Shown here piece by piece: positions 1 to 12,115 of a DNA stretch of 47,213 bases. Under the pieces are notes generated by a model. The model was not told the DNA's origin. It searched no databases and worked only from the letters and a program-made list of their open reading frames with translations. The stretch covers positions 1-47,213 of the forward strand of contig JASJCU010000027.1 in NCBI GenBank assembly GCA_030065815.1, read 5' to 3'. The number at the start of each line of letters is the position of its first letter. Position 1 is the stretch's first letter. The position numbers were made by a program, and so were the translations under genes. Origin of the DNA: Gammaproteobacteria bacterium (GTDB taxonomy: Bacteria > Pseudomonadota > Gammaproteobacteria > Chromatiales > Chromatiaceae).

Positions 1-120
1 CATCGTGAACGCCCGCAAGATCGCGTCAATGCGGTGAATCAGCGATACAATCAGGTGGCACAGGGCCGAACGCCGGACCGACTGGCGGCCCGCCGGGATG
101 GTCGACGGTTGCGGACCGGG

Positions 121-474
121 TCAGACCGCGCGCAGCACCGGCGGTGCACGCCGCGGCACCGACGGCAGACCCGGCAGCAGGCGCGCCAGCGCCTCGCGGC
201 ACTCGTCGTCGAGCTCGCCGAACTCGATACCGAAACCGTGCAGACTCTGGTGGGCGACCCGTCCCTTGATGGTCAGGCAGGTGTCGCAGATCTCGCTGCC
301 CGGTTGAAACGTCACCGAGACGGCGGCGCCAATCGGCACGATGCTGGTTTCGGCGCGGAAGTACACGCCACTGCTCGCAAGGTCGGTGATTTCACCGCGG
401 ATCAGGCCGAACCGCGAACAGGCCAGGACCGCACTCAACGTAACGGCCTTCCTGTCGCTGCGTCGCTGCTCCAT
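121..474 (-). CDS. PilZ-domain protein (putative c-di-GMP receptor)
   Basis: This 117-residue protein is a single PilZ domain, the family that binds cyclic di-GMP. The N-terminus carries the arginine motif (RRSDR, residues 4-8), followed by the D-L-A-S-S-G signature that matches the D/NxSxxG part of the PilZ site. The rest is the short beta-barrel with no output domain attached. An in-frame ORF extends 21 codons further upstream. I chose the ATG at 474 because AGGAGGGA lies about seven bases before it and the protein then starts directly at the PilZ arginines. The gene stands alone and is divergent from the RDD gene. The fold assignment is strong, but the process controlled cannot be told from the window. 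Confidence 0.85.
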   Translation of the reverse strand: MEQRRSDRKAVTLSAVLACSRFGLIRGEITDLASSGVYFRAETSIVPIGAAVSVTFQPGSEICDTCLTIKGRVAHQSLHGFGIEFGELDDECREALARLLPGLPSVPRRAPPVLRAV

Positions 475-677
475 CGCTCCCTCCTGAGGTATCATCCCTG
501 GCATCAGGTCTGTCGCCTGTTTCGGCGCCGGGTTCACTCCGTCATTATCCTCGTCAATGGCGACGCGGCCATTGGGGCGATCCTAGGCTGAATCTAGTGA
601 TTACCCTTAGAGGGCGGCCCGAAGTGCCTGTTTATAGGGCTATTTTAAGGACCTAAACGCCTCAACGCGCCCGACCC

Positions 678-1112
678 ATGCAGATCGACAACGCGGTCAC
701 ACCTGGCCTGATGCGGCGACTCGCCGCGATCTTCTACGACAGTTGGCTGGTCGCCGGCATCTGGCTGCTCGCTGTCATCGTCGATACCTTCGTGCGTGAT
801 CCCGAGGGCCTCGGCTGGGAGATCTCCCATCTGCCGCTGCAGCTGTTCATCCCGGCGGTGCTGTTCGGGTTCTTCGGCTGGTTCTGGACCCACGGTGGAC
901 AGACCCTCGGTATGCGCGCATGGCGCCTCAGGCTGCTCGGCGACGACGGTGCGCCCGTCAGTTGGCGCCAGGCCGTCGTGCGCACGGCCGCGGCACACCT
1001 GTCGCTGTTGGCCGTCGGGCTCGGTTACCTGTGGGTGTGGATCGATCGTGACCGCCTGGCATGGCACGACCGGCTGAGCCGGACACGCCTGGTCATGGTC
1101 GAGAAACGCTGA
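678..1112 (+). CDS. RDD family membrane protein
   Basis: This 144-residue integral membrane protein belongs to the RDD family, named for conserved Arg-Asp-Asp positions. The first helix carries R-x-A-A-I-F-Y-D (residues 14-21), a second hydrophobic helix spans about 55-70, and a third about 107-122. The WHDRLSRT motif near the C-terminus (residues 129-136) is typical of the family. The molecular function of most RDD proteins is unknown, and some are proposed to act in ion or small-molecule transport. The stop codon falls two bases from the convergent lptG stop. No clear ribosome binding site precedes the ATG, so the exact start is less certain than the family call. Confidence 0.85.
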   Translation: MQIDNAVTPGLMRRLAAIFYDSWLVAGIWLLAVIVDTFVRDPEGLGWEISHLPLQLFIPAVLFGFFGWFWTHGGQTLGMRAWRLRLLGDDGAPVSWRQAVVRTAAAHLSLLAVGLGYLWVWIDRDRLAWHDRLSRTRLVMVEKR

Positions 1113-1113
1113 C

Positions 1114-2184
1114 TCAGCGCACCCCGCGCATCATCCACAGACCGATGGCGATGAAGGCCATCGCCGGAACCAGCGCGCTGATGACCGGGTTGAGCTCGTA
1201 GACGACAGCGACGTACGACATGCCGCGGTTGAGCATGTAGAACCCCATACCCAGCGCGACGCCGAGAAAGACGCGCTGCCCCATGCCGACGAAACGCTGA
1301 TGGGCGAGCACGAACGGAATCGCGATCAGCAGCATCACCAGGGTCGCGACCGGGGCCGCCAGCTTGCCCCAGAACGCGACCTCGTAGTCGGTCGCCGACT
1401 GCCCGTTGTCGCGCATGACCCGGATGTAGTGGTACAACTCGTCGATGCGCAGCATGTTCGGGGCAACGACGATGGCGCTGAGCAGCCCCGGGTCGAGCAG
1501 CGAATCCCAGCGCGCCTCGGCCAGTTCGCGGCGTTCGATCCCGGAGTCGGCGACCTGACTCTGCCGGATGCCATACATCTGCCAGTGGTCGCCGCGGTGC
1601 TCGGCGCGTGCCGCATAGGTCGACAGGCGCAGGCGGTCGTCGGCGTCGAACTCGTAGATATAGATGTCCTCGAGGCGCGCTCCGGGCAAAATCCCGCGGA
1701 TGTTGACGAAGGCCCGACCGTCGCGCGCCCAGAAGCCGTAGCGGGTCTTCAGCGTGACCTTCTCCTGCTGTTGCTCCGTACGGTGCTGCTCCCCCCATTG
1801 CTCGGCGGCCGGCGCGACCAGCTCGCCGAACAGAAACACGAGCAGCATCATGACCAGGCCGGCCTTGACCACGGCGACGACGATCTGGCGCAGCGAGAAG
1901 CCGCTGCCGCGCATCGCGATGAGTTCACCGTGCGCCCCCATCGCCCCCAGCCCGATCAGGCTGCCGACCAGCGCGGCCACCGGGAACACCTCGAACACGT
2001 AGCGTGGTGCCGACAGCACCGCGACCAGGAACGCATCGCCGATCGTGTAGGCGCCCCTGCCGACATCTTCGAACTCGTCGATGAAGCCGAAGAACACCAG
2101 CAACACGACCAGCACCAGCAGTGCCATGCCGGTAGCCTTGAACATCGTCGTCGCGATGTAGCGCTCGAAGATTGTCAGCGTCAT
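1114..2184 (-). CDS. lptG: LPS export ABC transporter permease LptG
   Basis: LptG is an inner-membrane permease of the LptB2FG complex, which extracts lipopolysaccharide from the inner membrane and feeds the LptC-LptA bridge. The protein has 356 residues, the usual family length. N-terminal helices (about residues 15-35 and 60-80) are followed by a large periplasmic domain and three C-terminal helices, the YjgP/YjgQ pattern. The ATG at 2184 overlaps the lptF stop as ATGA, so the two genes are translationally coupled. A much longer in-frame ORF exists upstream but lies inside lptF and is rejected. The order lptF-lptG is the standard gammaproteobacterial one, and the gene ends next to the convergent RDD gene. 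Confidence 0.95.
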   Translation of the reverse strand: MTLTIFERYIATTMFKATGMALLVLVVLLVFFGFIDEFEDVGRGAYTIGDAFLVAVLSAPRYVFEVFPVAALVGSLIGLGAMGAHGELIAMRGSGFSLRQIVVAVVKAGLVMMLLVFLFGELVAPAAEQWGEQHRTEQQQEKVTLKTRYGFWARDGRAFVNIRGILPGARLEDIYIYEFDADDRLRLSTYAARAEHRGDHWQMYGIRQSQVADSGIERRELAEARWDSLLDPGLLSAIVVAPNMLRIDELYHYIRVMRDNGQSATDYEVAFWGKLAAPVATLVMLLIAIPFVLAHQRFVGMGQRVFLGVALGMGFYMLNRGMSYVAVVYELNPVISALVPAMAFIAIGLWMMRGVR

Positions 2185-3281
2185 GCACGCGACTCCCGCC
2201 AGCGCCGTCGGCGCGCCCACCACCAATGGGAATCGGCCAGCATGATCAAGCCGGCGACCGCGAGCATCAGCAGTGGCAGCCACCACATCCCCAGCCATTG
2301 CGGCACCGAACCGTCCTCCAACCAGCGCTCGGCGACACGCTGCAGGTTGATGAACGTGAAGTACAGCAACACCGCCAGGGTCAGCCGGCCGTAGATGCCC
2401 GAGCGCGGCGGCGCGCGCGCCAGCGGCACGGCGAGTACCGCGAATGCCAGCAATGCCAGTGGCACCGACAGGCGGAACTGGAACTCGGCGTAGTCGCGCG
2501 GGTCGTCCGATGCCAGCAGGTCCTGCCACGGCTTGGCACTGACCGGCAGCCGATAGACCAGCGTTTCGAGGGTCGGGATGCGGATCGCGTACTCGTCGAA
2601 GCTGCCGATCGTGAAATCGAGATCGCCGGGGCGGCCCTCGTAACGCTGGCCATCGGTCAGGATCACGTAGCGCTCGCCGGTCTCCGGATCGGTGGTCTGG
2701 TAGGCGTGCTCGGCGGTCACGAGGCCGAGCTGGCCCTGCTGGCGGTCCTGGACAAACACGCCGTCGAGCCGAGACCCGTCTTCGGACAGGCGCTCGGTGT
2801 AGACGACCAGCCCGCCACGGCTGTATTCGTTGAACCGGCCGGCGCGCACGCCGCTGATGTCCGCGCTGTCGGCCTGGCTGGCCTTGAGTTCAGCGACGCC
2901 GGCGCGCGCCCACGGCAGCAGCTCCATGACCAGCAGGCCGACCAGCAACGCCAGCGGTATGGCGGTGATCAACACCGCGCGAAACAGCCTCGCGTAGCCG
3001 AAACCTGAAGCCGCGAGCGCGACCATCTCACTGTCGCGGTACATGCGACCCAGCACCCAGAGCACAGCGAAGAACAGCGCCGGCGGGATGATCAGACCGA
3101 GCGCCTTGACCAGTTCGAAACCGACGACGAGCAGCAATATGTCGGTGCTCAGCGTGCCGACCGCGGCCTTGCCGAGGTAACGCACCATGATGTTCGACAA
3201 CAGCACCAGCGCGAGGATTGCGACGATGACCAGCAGCGTCTTGACGATCTCTCGTAACAGCAGGCGATCGATGGTACCCAC
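2181..3281 (-). CDS. lptF: LPS export ABC transporter permease LptF
   Basis: This is the second permease of the LptB2FG lipopolysaccharide exporter. It has 366 residues, with hydrophobic helices near residues 13-33, 52-75 and 100-120, a periplasmic beta-jellyroll-like middle and three helices at the end. I placed the start at the GTG at 3281, giving MGTIDRLLLREIVKTLL, which matches the usual LptF N-terminus; a purine-rich stretch (AAGGGAA) precedes it. The ORF can be extended about 30 codons upstream, but that sequence is not LptF-like. Only 120 bp separate it from the divergent pepA, as in many gammaproteobacteria, so that gap should hold both promoters. Confidence 0.94.
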   Translation of the reverse strand: MGTIDRLLLREIVKTLLVIVAILALVLLSNIMVRYLGKAAVGTLSTDILLLVVGFELVKALGLIIPPALFFAVLWVLGRMYRDSEMVALAASGFGYARLFRAVLITAIPLALLVGLLVMELLPWARAGVAELKASQADSADISGVRAGRFNEYSRGGLVVYTERLSEDGSRLDGVFVQDRQQGQLGLVTAEHAYQTTDPETGERYVILTDGQRYEGRPGDLDFTIGSFDEYAIRIPTLETLVYRLPVSAKPWQDLLASDDPRDYAEFQFRLSVPLALLAFAVLAVPLARAPPRSGIYGRLTLAVLLYFTFINLQRVAERWLEDGSVPQWLGMWWLPLLMLAVAGLIMLADSHWWWARRRRWRESRA

Positions 3282-3401
3282 GGCGGTTCCCTTACGGCGT
3301 TGTTTCGCTACACTCTGTACGCTGACCCGATCGCACCTTACCGCCAAGCGCAGACCAGCGAAAGCGCGACGCAATCTCTACTGCAACACACGAGGACATC
3401 G

Positions 3402-4898
3402 ATGGACTACAGCTGCAAGCTCGGCCCCGCAGGGAATCTCAAGACCGCCTGCCTGGTGGTCGGCGTATTCGCGAAGAACCGCATGCCGCCGCAGACCGAG
3501 GTGCTCGACGATGCCCTGGGCGGACAGATCAAGGCCGTGTTGAAGCGCCAGGACTTCGCCGCCGACACCGCTGACACGCAGATGCTCTACGAACCGCGCG
3601 GTGCTGCGGCAGCCCGCATCCTGCTGGTCGGGCTCGGGGACCACAAGGACTTTGCTCCAGGCCTGTTCGGCAAGGCGATGCAGGCCGCGTTTGCTGTGCT
3701 CAACAGGTCCGGCGCCGCGGACTGCGCGCTCGTGCTGCCGGGCACGGGCGAAAACGACGATACCTACCGCCTGACTCGCGCCGCCGTCGACGCCGCCGAG
3801 ACCGCGGTGTACCGCTTCGACCGCTGCAAGAGCGAATCGAAACCACCGAAGAAACCGCTCAAACGCATAGCCATCGTCGTCGACAATCGCGCGCAGCTGG
3901 CCAGTGCCAAGCGCGCCGCCGAGCACGGCCGTGCGATCGGCAACGGCAGCCGCTTCGCCAAGGATCTCGCCAACCTGCCGGGCAACCTGTGTACACCGAG
4001 CTACCTGGCCGAGCAGGCCCAGGCGCTGGCGCGCGGCAAACGCAAGCTCAAGGCCAATGTGCTCAGTGAGGCGCAGATGGACAGGCTGGGCATGGGCAGC
4101 CTGTTGTCGGTGTCGCGCGGCAGCCGCCAGACGGCCAAGCTGATCGTGCTCGAGTACAAGGGCGGCAAGGCCAGCAGCAAGCCGATCGCGCTGGTCGGCA
4201 AGGGGCTGACGTTCGACGCGGGCGGCATCTCGATCAAGCCGGCGGCCAATATGGACGAGATGAAGTACGACATGTGCGGCGGCGCCAGCGTGCTCGGTAC
4301 GCTCGCGGCCGTGGCCGAGCTGGAACTGCCACTGAACGTCGTCGGCGTCGTGCCCAGCTCGGAAAACCTGCCCGATGGCGACGCCAACAAGCCGGGCGAC
4401 ATCGTGACGTCGATGTCCGGCCAGACGATCGAGATCCTGAACACCGATGCCGAGGGCCGGCTGATATTGTGCGACGCGCTGACCTACACCGAACGCTTCG
4501 ACCCGGCCGCCGTGATCGACGTCGCCACCCTGACCGGGGCCTGCATCGTTGCGCTCGGTGACCAGGCCAGCGGCCTGATGACCAACGACGACGCGCTCGG
4601 CGCCGAGATCCTCGAAGCCGGCGAGGCCTGCGGCGACCGCGCCTGGCAGCTGCCGCTGTGGGACGAGTACCAGAAGCAGCTCGACAGCAACTTCGCCGAC
4701 ATGGCCAACATCGGCGGCCGCGGCGCCGGCACGATCACCGCGGCCTGCTTCCTGTCGCGCTTCGCCAAGAAGTTCAAATGGGCGCACCTCGATATCGCCG
4801 GCATCGCATGGCTCGGTGGCGCGCAGAAAGGTGCAACCGGGCGACCGGTGCCGTTGCTGACCGAGTTCCTGCTGCGGCGCGCCAAGGCGAAGATGTGA
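3402..4898 (+). CDS. pepA: Leucyl aminopeptidase PepA (M17 family)
   Basis: This is a cytosolic M17 aminopeptidase that removes N-terminal residues using two divalent metal ions. In some gammaproteobacteria PepA also binds DNA at recombination sites and at carAB. The protein has 498 residues, the usual length. The N-terminal half is the macrodomain-like part. The catalytic half shows VGKGLTFDAGGISIKP, the metal-binding MDEMKYDMCGGA segment and the M17 signature NTDAEGRLILCDALTY. The start at 3402 follows CGAGGAC and gives a family-like N-terminus (MDYSCKLG); the ORF extends a further 34 codons upstream without support. holC follows 13 bp downstream, as is common in gammaproteobacteria. Confidence 0.96.
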   Translation: MDYSCKLGPAGNLKTACLVVGVFAKNRMPPQTEVLDDALGGQIKAVLKRQDFAADTADTQMLYEPRGAAAARILLVGLGDHKDFAPGLFGKAMQAAFAVLNRSGAADCALVLPGTGENDDTYRLTRAAVDAAETAVYRFDRCKSESKPPKKPLKRIAIVVDNRAQLASAKRAAEHGRAIGNGSRFAKDLANLPGNLCTPSYLAEQAQALARGKRKLKANVLSEAQMDRLGMGSLLSVSRGSRQTAKLIVLEYKGGKASSKPIALVGKGLTFDAGGISIKPAANMDEMKYDMCGGASVLGTLAAVAELELPLNVVGVVPSSENLPDGDANKPGDIVTSMSGQTIEILNTDAEGRLILCDALTYTERFDPAAVIDVATLTGACIVALGDQASGLMTNDDALGAEILEAGEACGDRAWQLPLWDEYQKQLDSNFADMANIGGRGAGTITAACFLSRFAKKFKWAHLDIAGIAWLGGAQKGATGRPVPLLTEFLLRRAKAKM

Positions 4899-4911
4899 GC
4901 CGCGGCACGCC

Positions 4912-5340
4912 ATGACCCAGGTCGACTTCTACGTGCTCGACGCCGAAGCGCCCGGCGACCGCTACCACCTCGCCTGCCGCGTCGCCGAACGCGCGCGGCG
5001 CGCCGGCAAGCGGGTTTTGATCCACACGCCGGTCGCGGCCGAATCGAACCACGTCGACCGGCTGCTGTGGACACTGTGGGAATCGAGCTTCGTCCCGCAC
5101 GGCGTGCTTGGCCGCGCCGACCCGGCCTGCAACCCGATTCTGATCGGCGACGGCAGCCAGGACGGCGACGAACACGATGTGCTGATCAACCTGGCCGACG
5201 ACGTGCCGGTGTTCTTCGGGCGCTTCCAGCGGCTCGTCGAATGCGTGGACCACGACGAGGGCGTCAAGACAGCGAGCCGGCAGCGCTTTCGCTATTACCG
5301 CGAGCACGGCTACCCGCTGAACACGCACACAATCCGCTGA
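4912..5340 (+). CDS. holC: DNA polymerase III chi subunit HolC
   Basis: HolC (chi, 142 residues) is the accessory subunit that ties the clamp loader to single-strand-binding protein at the replication fork. The sequence has the family hallmarks: an N-terminal TQVDFYVL strand, RxAGKRVLI, the LLWTLWESSFVPH segment and a C-terminal FRYYREHGYPL. It sits 13 bp after pepA in the same direction and is probably cotranscribed with it. In several gammaproteobacteria valS follows holC; here it does not, and the next gene (pnp) is convergent. Confidence 0.95.
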   Translation: MTQVDFYVLDAEAPGDRYHLACRVAERARRAGKRVLIHTPVAAESNHVDRLLWTLWESSFVPHGVLGRADPACNPILIGDGSQDGDEHDVLINLADDVPVFFGRFQRLVECVDHDEGVKTASRQRFRYYREHGYPLNTHTIR

Positions 5341-5504
5341 GCGCCGCTCAGCGTGCGCGGTCGTCGGCGATCGGCGTTCGCCGGAACGGCAGCCACGATC
5401 CCGCGAGGCAGGTCACATCGGCGGCCCGTTTGGCGAAGACGACGTCGCTCAGTGAACGTCGGCCGGCCGGCGTGCCGCCACGCCAGGCTGCGACCCGGGA
5501 TCAT

Positions 5505-5530
5505 CGAAAAAGGGGTCCGCAGACCCCTTT
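5505..5530 (-). terminator. Intrinsic terminator after pnp
   Basis: A perfect nine-base-pair stem (AAAGGGGTC / GACCCCTTT) with a four-base loop lies about 29 bp past the pnp stop codon. On the minus strand it runs into a T-rich tail. The arms are symmetric, so weak bidirectional use for holC is possible, but the U-tract is better on the pnp side. Confidence 0.85.
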
Positions 5531-5558
5531 GGTTGGCCGGTCACGGCGCCGGCGCCGC

Positions 5559-7655
<2,097 letters not shown>

Positions 7656-7688
7656 TGGGAGCTCCTGAAGCCTGAGGTGTGTTGTCGC

Positions 7689-7958
7689 TTAGCGGCGCAG
7701 TCCGAGACGACCGATCAGCTCGCGATAGCGTTCCACGTCCTTCGACTTGAGGTAGTCGAGCAGTTTGCGGCGCTGATTGACCAGGCGAACCAGACCCTGG
7801 CGGGAATGATGGTCTTTCTTGTGGTTTTGGAAATGCGGCGTGAGATCGGTGATGCGCGCGGTCAGCAGCGCGACCTGCACCTCGGTCGAACCCGTGTCTT
7901 TCGGGCCCTTGCCGTACTCGTCGATGATGGCCTGTTTCTGTGCTGCACTCATTGTCAT
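7689..7958 (-). CDS. rpsO: 30S ribosomal protein S15
   Basis: S15 (89 residues) binds 16S rRNA early in assembly of the small-subunit platform. The sequence carries the S15 signature regions: [27 protein letters not shown] and RRKLLDYL. Two ATGs lie six bases apart. The upstream one at 7958 sits seven bases from AGGAG and gives exactly the 89-residue family length, so it is preferred over 7952. The gene is preceded by the truB terminator and followed by pnp, so it probably has its own promoter in the roughly 70 bp between. Confidence 0.97.
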   Translation of the reverse strand: MTMSAAQKQAIIDEYGKGPKDTGSTEVQVALLTARITDLTPHFQNHKKDHHSRQGLVRLVNQRRKLLDYLKSKDVERYRELIGRLGLRR

Positions 7959-8026
7959 GACACGTCTCCTGTCATACTGCCGTTGCATGGCCACCCGACA
8001 ATGAGTTCAGGACCGGCCCGGCGATC

Positions 8027-8054
8027 AAAAAAACGCGGCCGAAGTGGCCACGCG
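8027..8054 (-). terminator. Intrinsic terminator between truB and rpsO
   Basis: On the minus strand a GC-rich stem (CGC-GT-GGCC / GGCC-GCG, with a two-base bulge) is followed directly by seven T residues. It lies about 43 bp after the truB stop, so it separates the nusA-infB transcript from rpsO-pnp, probably only in part. Confidence 0.8.
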
Positions 8055-8097
8055 GTGAATTCGAGGTCGCGTATTCTCTCTTAAATTCAGGCTGTTG

Positions 8098-9015
8098 TCA
8101 GCCTCCCCCCAGCAATCGCTTGGGGGCGATTTTTCCGTCGTCCTGGACCTGGCCGACCGCGAGGAAGCCGTCGTCGCCGTAGATCCGGACCCAGCCCGCG
8201 GTCGGCGCCTTGGGGACCAGCACGGCCTGCCCCTGGCGCAGGTAGAACGCCGTGTCGGCGCTGACCCTGACCTCCGGCCAGTCTGCCAGCGCCGTGTCGA
8301 TCGGCAGCAACAGTGCATCGAGCGCCTCGCTGCCGGCCGAGGCCGCGGCCTCGAGCGCGTCCATCGTGTGCATCGGCAGCTCGGTGTAAGGGCCGACGCC
8401 GGTGCGGCGCAGCGCCGTGACGTGTGCGCCGCAGCCCAGCGCCTCGCCGATGTCCTCGGCCAGCGTGCGCACGTAGGTCCCCTTCGAGCAATGCACGCTG
8501 ACATCCAGGTCGGGCAGCGTGCAGTCGTGCAGCAGCAGCGCGTGGATCGTCACCGTGCGCGGCTCGCGTTCGACCTCGACGCCCTCGCGGGCCAGCTCGT
8601 ACAGGCGCTTGCCCTGGTGCTTGAGCGCCGAGTACATCGGCGGCAGCTGTTCGATCTCGCCGCGAAACTGGCCCAGGGCCTGCTCGACCCGTTCGCAGTC
8701 GATGTCGTCGAGCGGTCGTTCGCTGAGGATCTCGCCCTCGGCGTCGCCGGTCGCCGTCGTCTGGCCGAGGCGGATGCGGAAACGGTAGTGCTTGTCGGCG
8801 TCGAGCAGGAATGCCGACAGCTTGGTCGCGTCACCGAAACAGATCGGCAGCATGCCGTCGGCGAGCGGATCCAGACTGCCGGTGTGGCCGGCCTTGCGCG
8901 CGTCGTACAGGCGCTTGACGCGCTGCAGCGCGTGGTTGGAACTCAGGCCGACCGGCTTGTCGAGCAGCAGGATCCCGTTGACCGGGCGACCGCGCGCCCG
9001 CCCGCGCCGACCCAC
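8098..9015 (-). CDS. truB: tRNA pseudouridine(55) synthase TruB
   Basis: TruB converts U55 of the T-loop of nearly all tRNAs to pseudouridine and acts as a tRNA chaperone. The N-terminal [15 protein letters not shown] and the catalytic-aspartate motif [15 protein letters not shown] are both present. The thumb region and a C-terminal PUA-like part follow. The ORF reaches back to a GTG at 9090. I chose the GTG at 9015 because the protein (305 residues, [14 protein letters not shown]) then matches the short basic N-terminus usual for TruB. No strong ribosome binding site distinguishes the two, so the start is uncertain. It follows rbfA in the standard order. Confidence 0.95.
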   Translation of the reverse strand: MGRRGRARGRPVNGILLLDKPVGLSSNHALQRVKRLYDARKAGHTGSLDPLADGMLPICFGDATKLSAFLLDADKHYRFRIRLGQTTATGDAEGEILSERPLDDIDCERVEQALGQFRGEIEQLPPMYSALKHQGKRLYELAREGVEVEREPRTVTIHALLLHDCTLPDLDVSVHCSKGTYVRTLAEDIGEALGCGAHVTALRRTGVGPYTELPMHTMDALEAAASAGSEALDALLLPIDTALADWPEVRVSADTAFYLRQGQAVLVPKAPTAGWVRIYGDDGFLAVGQVQDDGKIAPKRLLGGG

Positions 9016-9117
9016 GTCAGGACCCGGCAGACCGCGCCGCGGACACCGGCTGCGACCGCGCTGCGCACCAGCAGGACGCGGCGACGCCACGCGGCGCCGG
9101 CCGGATACGCCCGGGCG

Positions 9118-9483
9118 TCATTCGTCGTGCCCACGATCGCGCGCCACGGCGGCGTCGATCAGTGACGACAGGCGCATCCCGGTCTCGACCGACTTGTCGT
9201 AGACGAATGCGAGGCGCGGTACGGTGCGCAGGTTCTTCATCGTCTCGGCGAGCCGCCGGCGCAGAAAGGCCGCGGCCTTGTTCAGCGCGGTTTCTGTCAG
9301 CTTGGCCTGCGCCGAATCCAGCGTCGTGAAGTAGACCTTGGCGTGCGACAGGTCGCGCACGACCCGCACCTCCTGGATCGTCACCTGGTGGAGACGCGGG
9401 TCACGCGCCTCGTCGCGCAGCAGCAACGCTAGCTCGCGATGGATCTCGGCACCGACGCGCTCTTCGCGACCGTATTCCTGCAT
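9118..9483 (-). CDS. rbfA: 30S ribosome-binding factor RbfA
   Basis: RbfA (121 residues) is a late 30S maturation factor with a KH-type fold that binds near the 5' helix of 16S rRNA. Recognisable family segments are RVGAEIHREL near the N-terminus, DPRLHQVTIQEVRVVRDLSHAKVYF in the middle (split here by the family's AxG-like kink) and RTVPRLAFVYDKSVE. The ATG at 9483 follows the infB stop by 19 bp. The longer ORF upstream runs inside infB and is rejected. Its place between infB and truB is the conserved gammaproteobacterial order. Confidence 0.95.
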   Translation of the reverse strand: MQEYGREERVGAEIHRELALLLRDEARDPRLHQVTIQEVRVVRDLSHAKVYFTTLDSAQAKLTETALNKAAAFLRRRLAETMKNLRTVPRLAFVYDKSVETGMRLSSLIDAAVARDRGHDE

Positions 9484-9502
9484 GTCGACGATGCCCCGCG
9501 GT

Positions 9503-12103
9503 TCAGATCTCGCGGGCCACTTCGACGCGCTCGAACACCTCGATCTGGTCGCCCGCCTTGACGTCGTTGTAGTTCTTGACGCCAATGCCGCACTCGGTGC
9601 CGGCCTTGACCTCGTTGACGTCGTCCTTGAAGCGGCGCAGCGATTCCAGCTCGCCCTCGTAGATGACGACGTTGTCGCGCAGCACGCGGATCGGATTGTG
9701 CCGCTTGACCGTGCCCTCGACGACCATGCAGCCGGCAATCGCCCCGAGCTTCGACGAGCGGAACACGTCGCGCACCTCGGCCAGGCCGATGATCTCTTCC
9801 TTGATCTCCGGCGACAGCAGGCCCGAGATGGCCTTCTTCACGTCATCGATGACCTCGTAGATGATGCTGTAGTAGCGCAGATCGAGGCCATGCTCCTCGA
9901 CGACGCGACGGGCGCTGGCATCGGCGCGCACGTTGAAGCCGATGATGATCGCGTTCGACGTCACCGCGAGGTTGGCATCCGACTCGGTGATCCCCCCAAC
10001 GCCGGACGCGACGACCCGCACCTTGGCCTCGTCGACGTCGATCTTCATCAGCGACTCGCGCAGGGCCTCGACCGATCCCTGCACGTCGGCCTTGACGATC
10101 AGGTTGACGTAGGCGACCTCGCCCTCGGACATCTGCGAGAACAGCTGGTCGAGCTTGGCCGCCTTCTGTTCGGCGAGGCGGGTATCGCGGTGGCGGACGC
10201 GACGCAGTTCGGCGACTTCGCGCGCCTTGCGCTCGTCGGGCAGTGCGACCATGTCGTCCCCGGCCGACGGCGCCGCTGACAGGCCGAGCACCTGGACCGG
10301 AATCGACGGGCCGGCCTCTTTCACCGAGCGCCCGTTCTCGTCGAACATCGCACGCACGCGGCCATACTCCGCGCCGGCGACGACGGCGTCACCGCGCTTC
10401 AGCGTGCCCGACTGAACCAGCACCGTCGCCACCGGGCCGCGCCCCTTGTCGAGGCTCGACTCGACGATGATGCCGCGCGCCAGGCCGTCGTGCACGGCAT
10501 TGAGCTCGAGCAACTCGGACTGCAGCAGGATCGCCTCGAGCAGCTGCTCGATGCCCTCGCCGGTCTTCGCCGACACGTTGACGAACTGCACGTCGCCGCC
10601 CCAGTCCTCGGGCACGACCTCTTCGGCGACCAGCTCCTGCATCACGCGTTCAGGGTTGGCCTCGGGCTTGTCGATTTTGTTGACCGCGACAACGATCGGC
10701 ACGCCGGCCGCGCGCGCGTGCTGAATCGCTTCCTTGGTCTGCGGCATGACGCCGTCGTCGGCGGCAACGACCAGGATCACGATGTCGGTCGCCTGCGCGC
10801 CACGCGCACGCATCGCCGAAAACGCCGCGTGGCCGGGCGTGTCGAGGAACGAGATCATGCCGTGTCCGGTCTGGACGTGGTAGGCACCGATGTGCTGCGT
10901 GATCCCGCCGGCCTCGCCGGCCGCGACCCGCGTCTCGCGGATATGGTCCAGCAGCGAGGTCTTGCCGTGATCGACGTGGCCCATGATCGTGACCACCGGT
11001 GCGCGCGTCTGCAGATCGCCCTGCTGCTCTTCGTCGGCCGCCGACAGGATCTCCTCTTCGACGTCCTCTTGTTTCTGCACGACTGCGGTGTGGCCCATCT
11101 CTTCGACGACCAGCATCGCCGTCTCCTGGTCGAGTGGCTGGTTGATCGTGACCATCATGCCCATCTTCATCAGCACCTTGATCAGCTCGCCGGCCTTGAC
11201 CGACATGCGCTGGGCGAGATCGCCGACGGTGATGCTCTCGGGTACCTGCACATCGCGCACGACGGGCGCGGTCGGGCGCTGAAACGCGTGCTGGGAATCG
11301 CCGGCGGCGACGGCGCGCGACAGTTTGCGCGCTGCCTTGCCGGTCCGCGGTCCACGTCGTCCAGGCGCTGCGACGTGCAGTTCGCGACGGCCGTGACGAC
11401 CGCGTTCCGGCCGCTCGTCTTCGTCGCCGCGATGCCGTTTGCCCTTCTTCGACGGCTTGTCACCGGCCTTGCGTTGATCGGCCTCCTGCTGCGCCTTGCG
11501 CTGGCGCTCGGACTCCAGACGCGCCTGCTCCTCGGCCTGCTGGCGCTGCTGTTCCTCGGCAGCCTGGCGGTTCTCCTCCGAACGGCGCTGCTCTTCCTCG
11601 GCCTCGCGGCGGCGCGCCTCTTCGGCGCGGCGCCGCGCCTCGACCTCTTCCTCGACCTCGCGCCGCTGCGCCGCCTGCTCGGCGAGTGCCCTCTTGGCCT
11701 CCTCGGCCTGGCGCAGCAACTCCTCCTGCTGCGATGCATCGACAACCGCTTCCTCAGTGCGCTTGATCACGGTGCGTTTGCGCCGCACCTCGACGCTGAC
11801 CGTCTTGGCGGTACGCGCCGCGGCGCGCGCGGTCGCACGACCGCTCGCCGGCTGGTGCAGTTCGGTCGTGGTCTTGCGCTTGAGCGCAATCTTGCGCGCG
11901 CCGCCCGCGCCCGCGGCCGCCGTGCTCGACTCGCTCTTGCCGTGGCTGCGCCGCAGGTGGTTGAGCAGGTCGATCTTCTCCTGCTCGGTGATGATGTCTT
12001 CTGCACTCTGCTTGGCGATGCCCGCATCGCTCAACTGCTTGAGCAGGCGATCGACCGGTATCCCGACGTCGGATGCGAGTTGGCTGACCGTAACTTCACT
12101 CAT
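9503..12103 (-). CDS. infB: Translation initiation factor IF-2
   Basis: IF-2 is the GTPase that brings initiator tRNA to the 30S subunit and promotes subunit joining. The protein has 866 residues. An IF2_N helix bundle covers residues 1-50. A highly charged Glu/Arg/Gln-rich coiled segment spans about 125-215, a basic linker follows, and a second IF2_N domain covers about 288-340. The GTPase has G1 GHVDHGKT at 375-382, G3 DTPGH at 421-425 and G4 NKID at 475-478. Domains II-IV, including the tRNA-binding C-terminal barrel, complete the protein. It starts 12 bp after nusA. In-frame internal starts giving shorter IF-2 forms, as known in enterics, cannot be judged here. Confidence 0.98.
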   Translation of the reverse strand: MSEVTVSQLASDVGIPVDRLLKQLSDAGIAKQSAEDIITEQEKIDLLNHLRRSHGKSESSTAAAGAGGARKIALKRKTTTELHQPASGRATARAAARTAKTVSVEVRRKRTVIKRTEEAVVDASQQEELLRQAEEAKRALAEQAAQRREVEEEVEARRRAEEARRREAEEEQRRSEENRQAAEEQQRQQAEEQARLESERQRKAQQEADQRKAGDKPSKKGKRHRGDEDERPERGRHGRRELHVAAPGRRGPRTGKAARKLSRAVAAGDSQHAFQRPTAPVVRDVQVPESITVGDLAQRMSVKAGELIKVLMKMGMMVTINQPLDQETAMLVVEEMGHTAVVQKQEDVEEEILSAADEEQQGDLQTRAPVVTIMGHVDHGKTSLLDHIRETRVAAGEAGGITQHIGAYHVQTGHGMISFLDTPGHAAFSAMRARGAQATDIVILVVAADDGVMPQTKEAIQHARAAGVPIVVAVNKIDKPEANPERVMQELVAEEVVPEDWGGDVQFVNVSAKTGEGIEQLLEAILLQSELLELNAVHDGLARGIIVESSLDKGRGPVATVLVQSGTLKRGDAVVAGAEYGRVRAMFDENGRSVKEAGPSIPVQVLGLSAAPSAGDDMVALPDERKAREVAELRRVRHRDTRLAEQKAAKLDQLFSQMSEGEVAYVNLIVKADVQGSVEALRESLMKIDVDEAKVRVVASGVGGITESDANLAVTSNAIIIGFNVRADASARRVVEEHGLDLRYYSIIYEVIDDVKKAISGLLSPEIKEEIIGLAEVRDVFRSSKLGAIAGCMVVEGTVKRHNPIRVLRDNVVIYEGELESLRRFKDDVNEVKAGTECGIGVKNYNDVKAGDQIEVFERVEVAREI

Positions 12104-12115
12104 CTTCGATACCCT

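Noticed and set aside
1-120. Possible gene entering from the left edge on the minus strand (ATG complement at 1-3)
   Set aside because: Only a short hydrophobic frame of about 20 residues without a start or family signal can be read.
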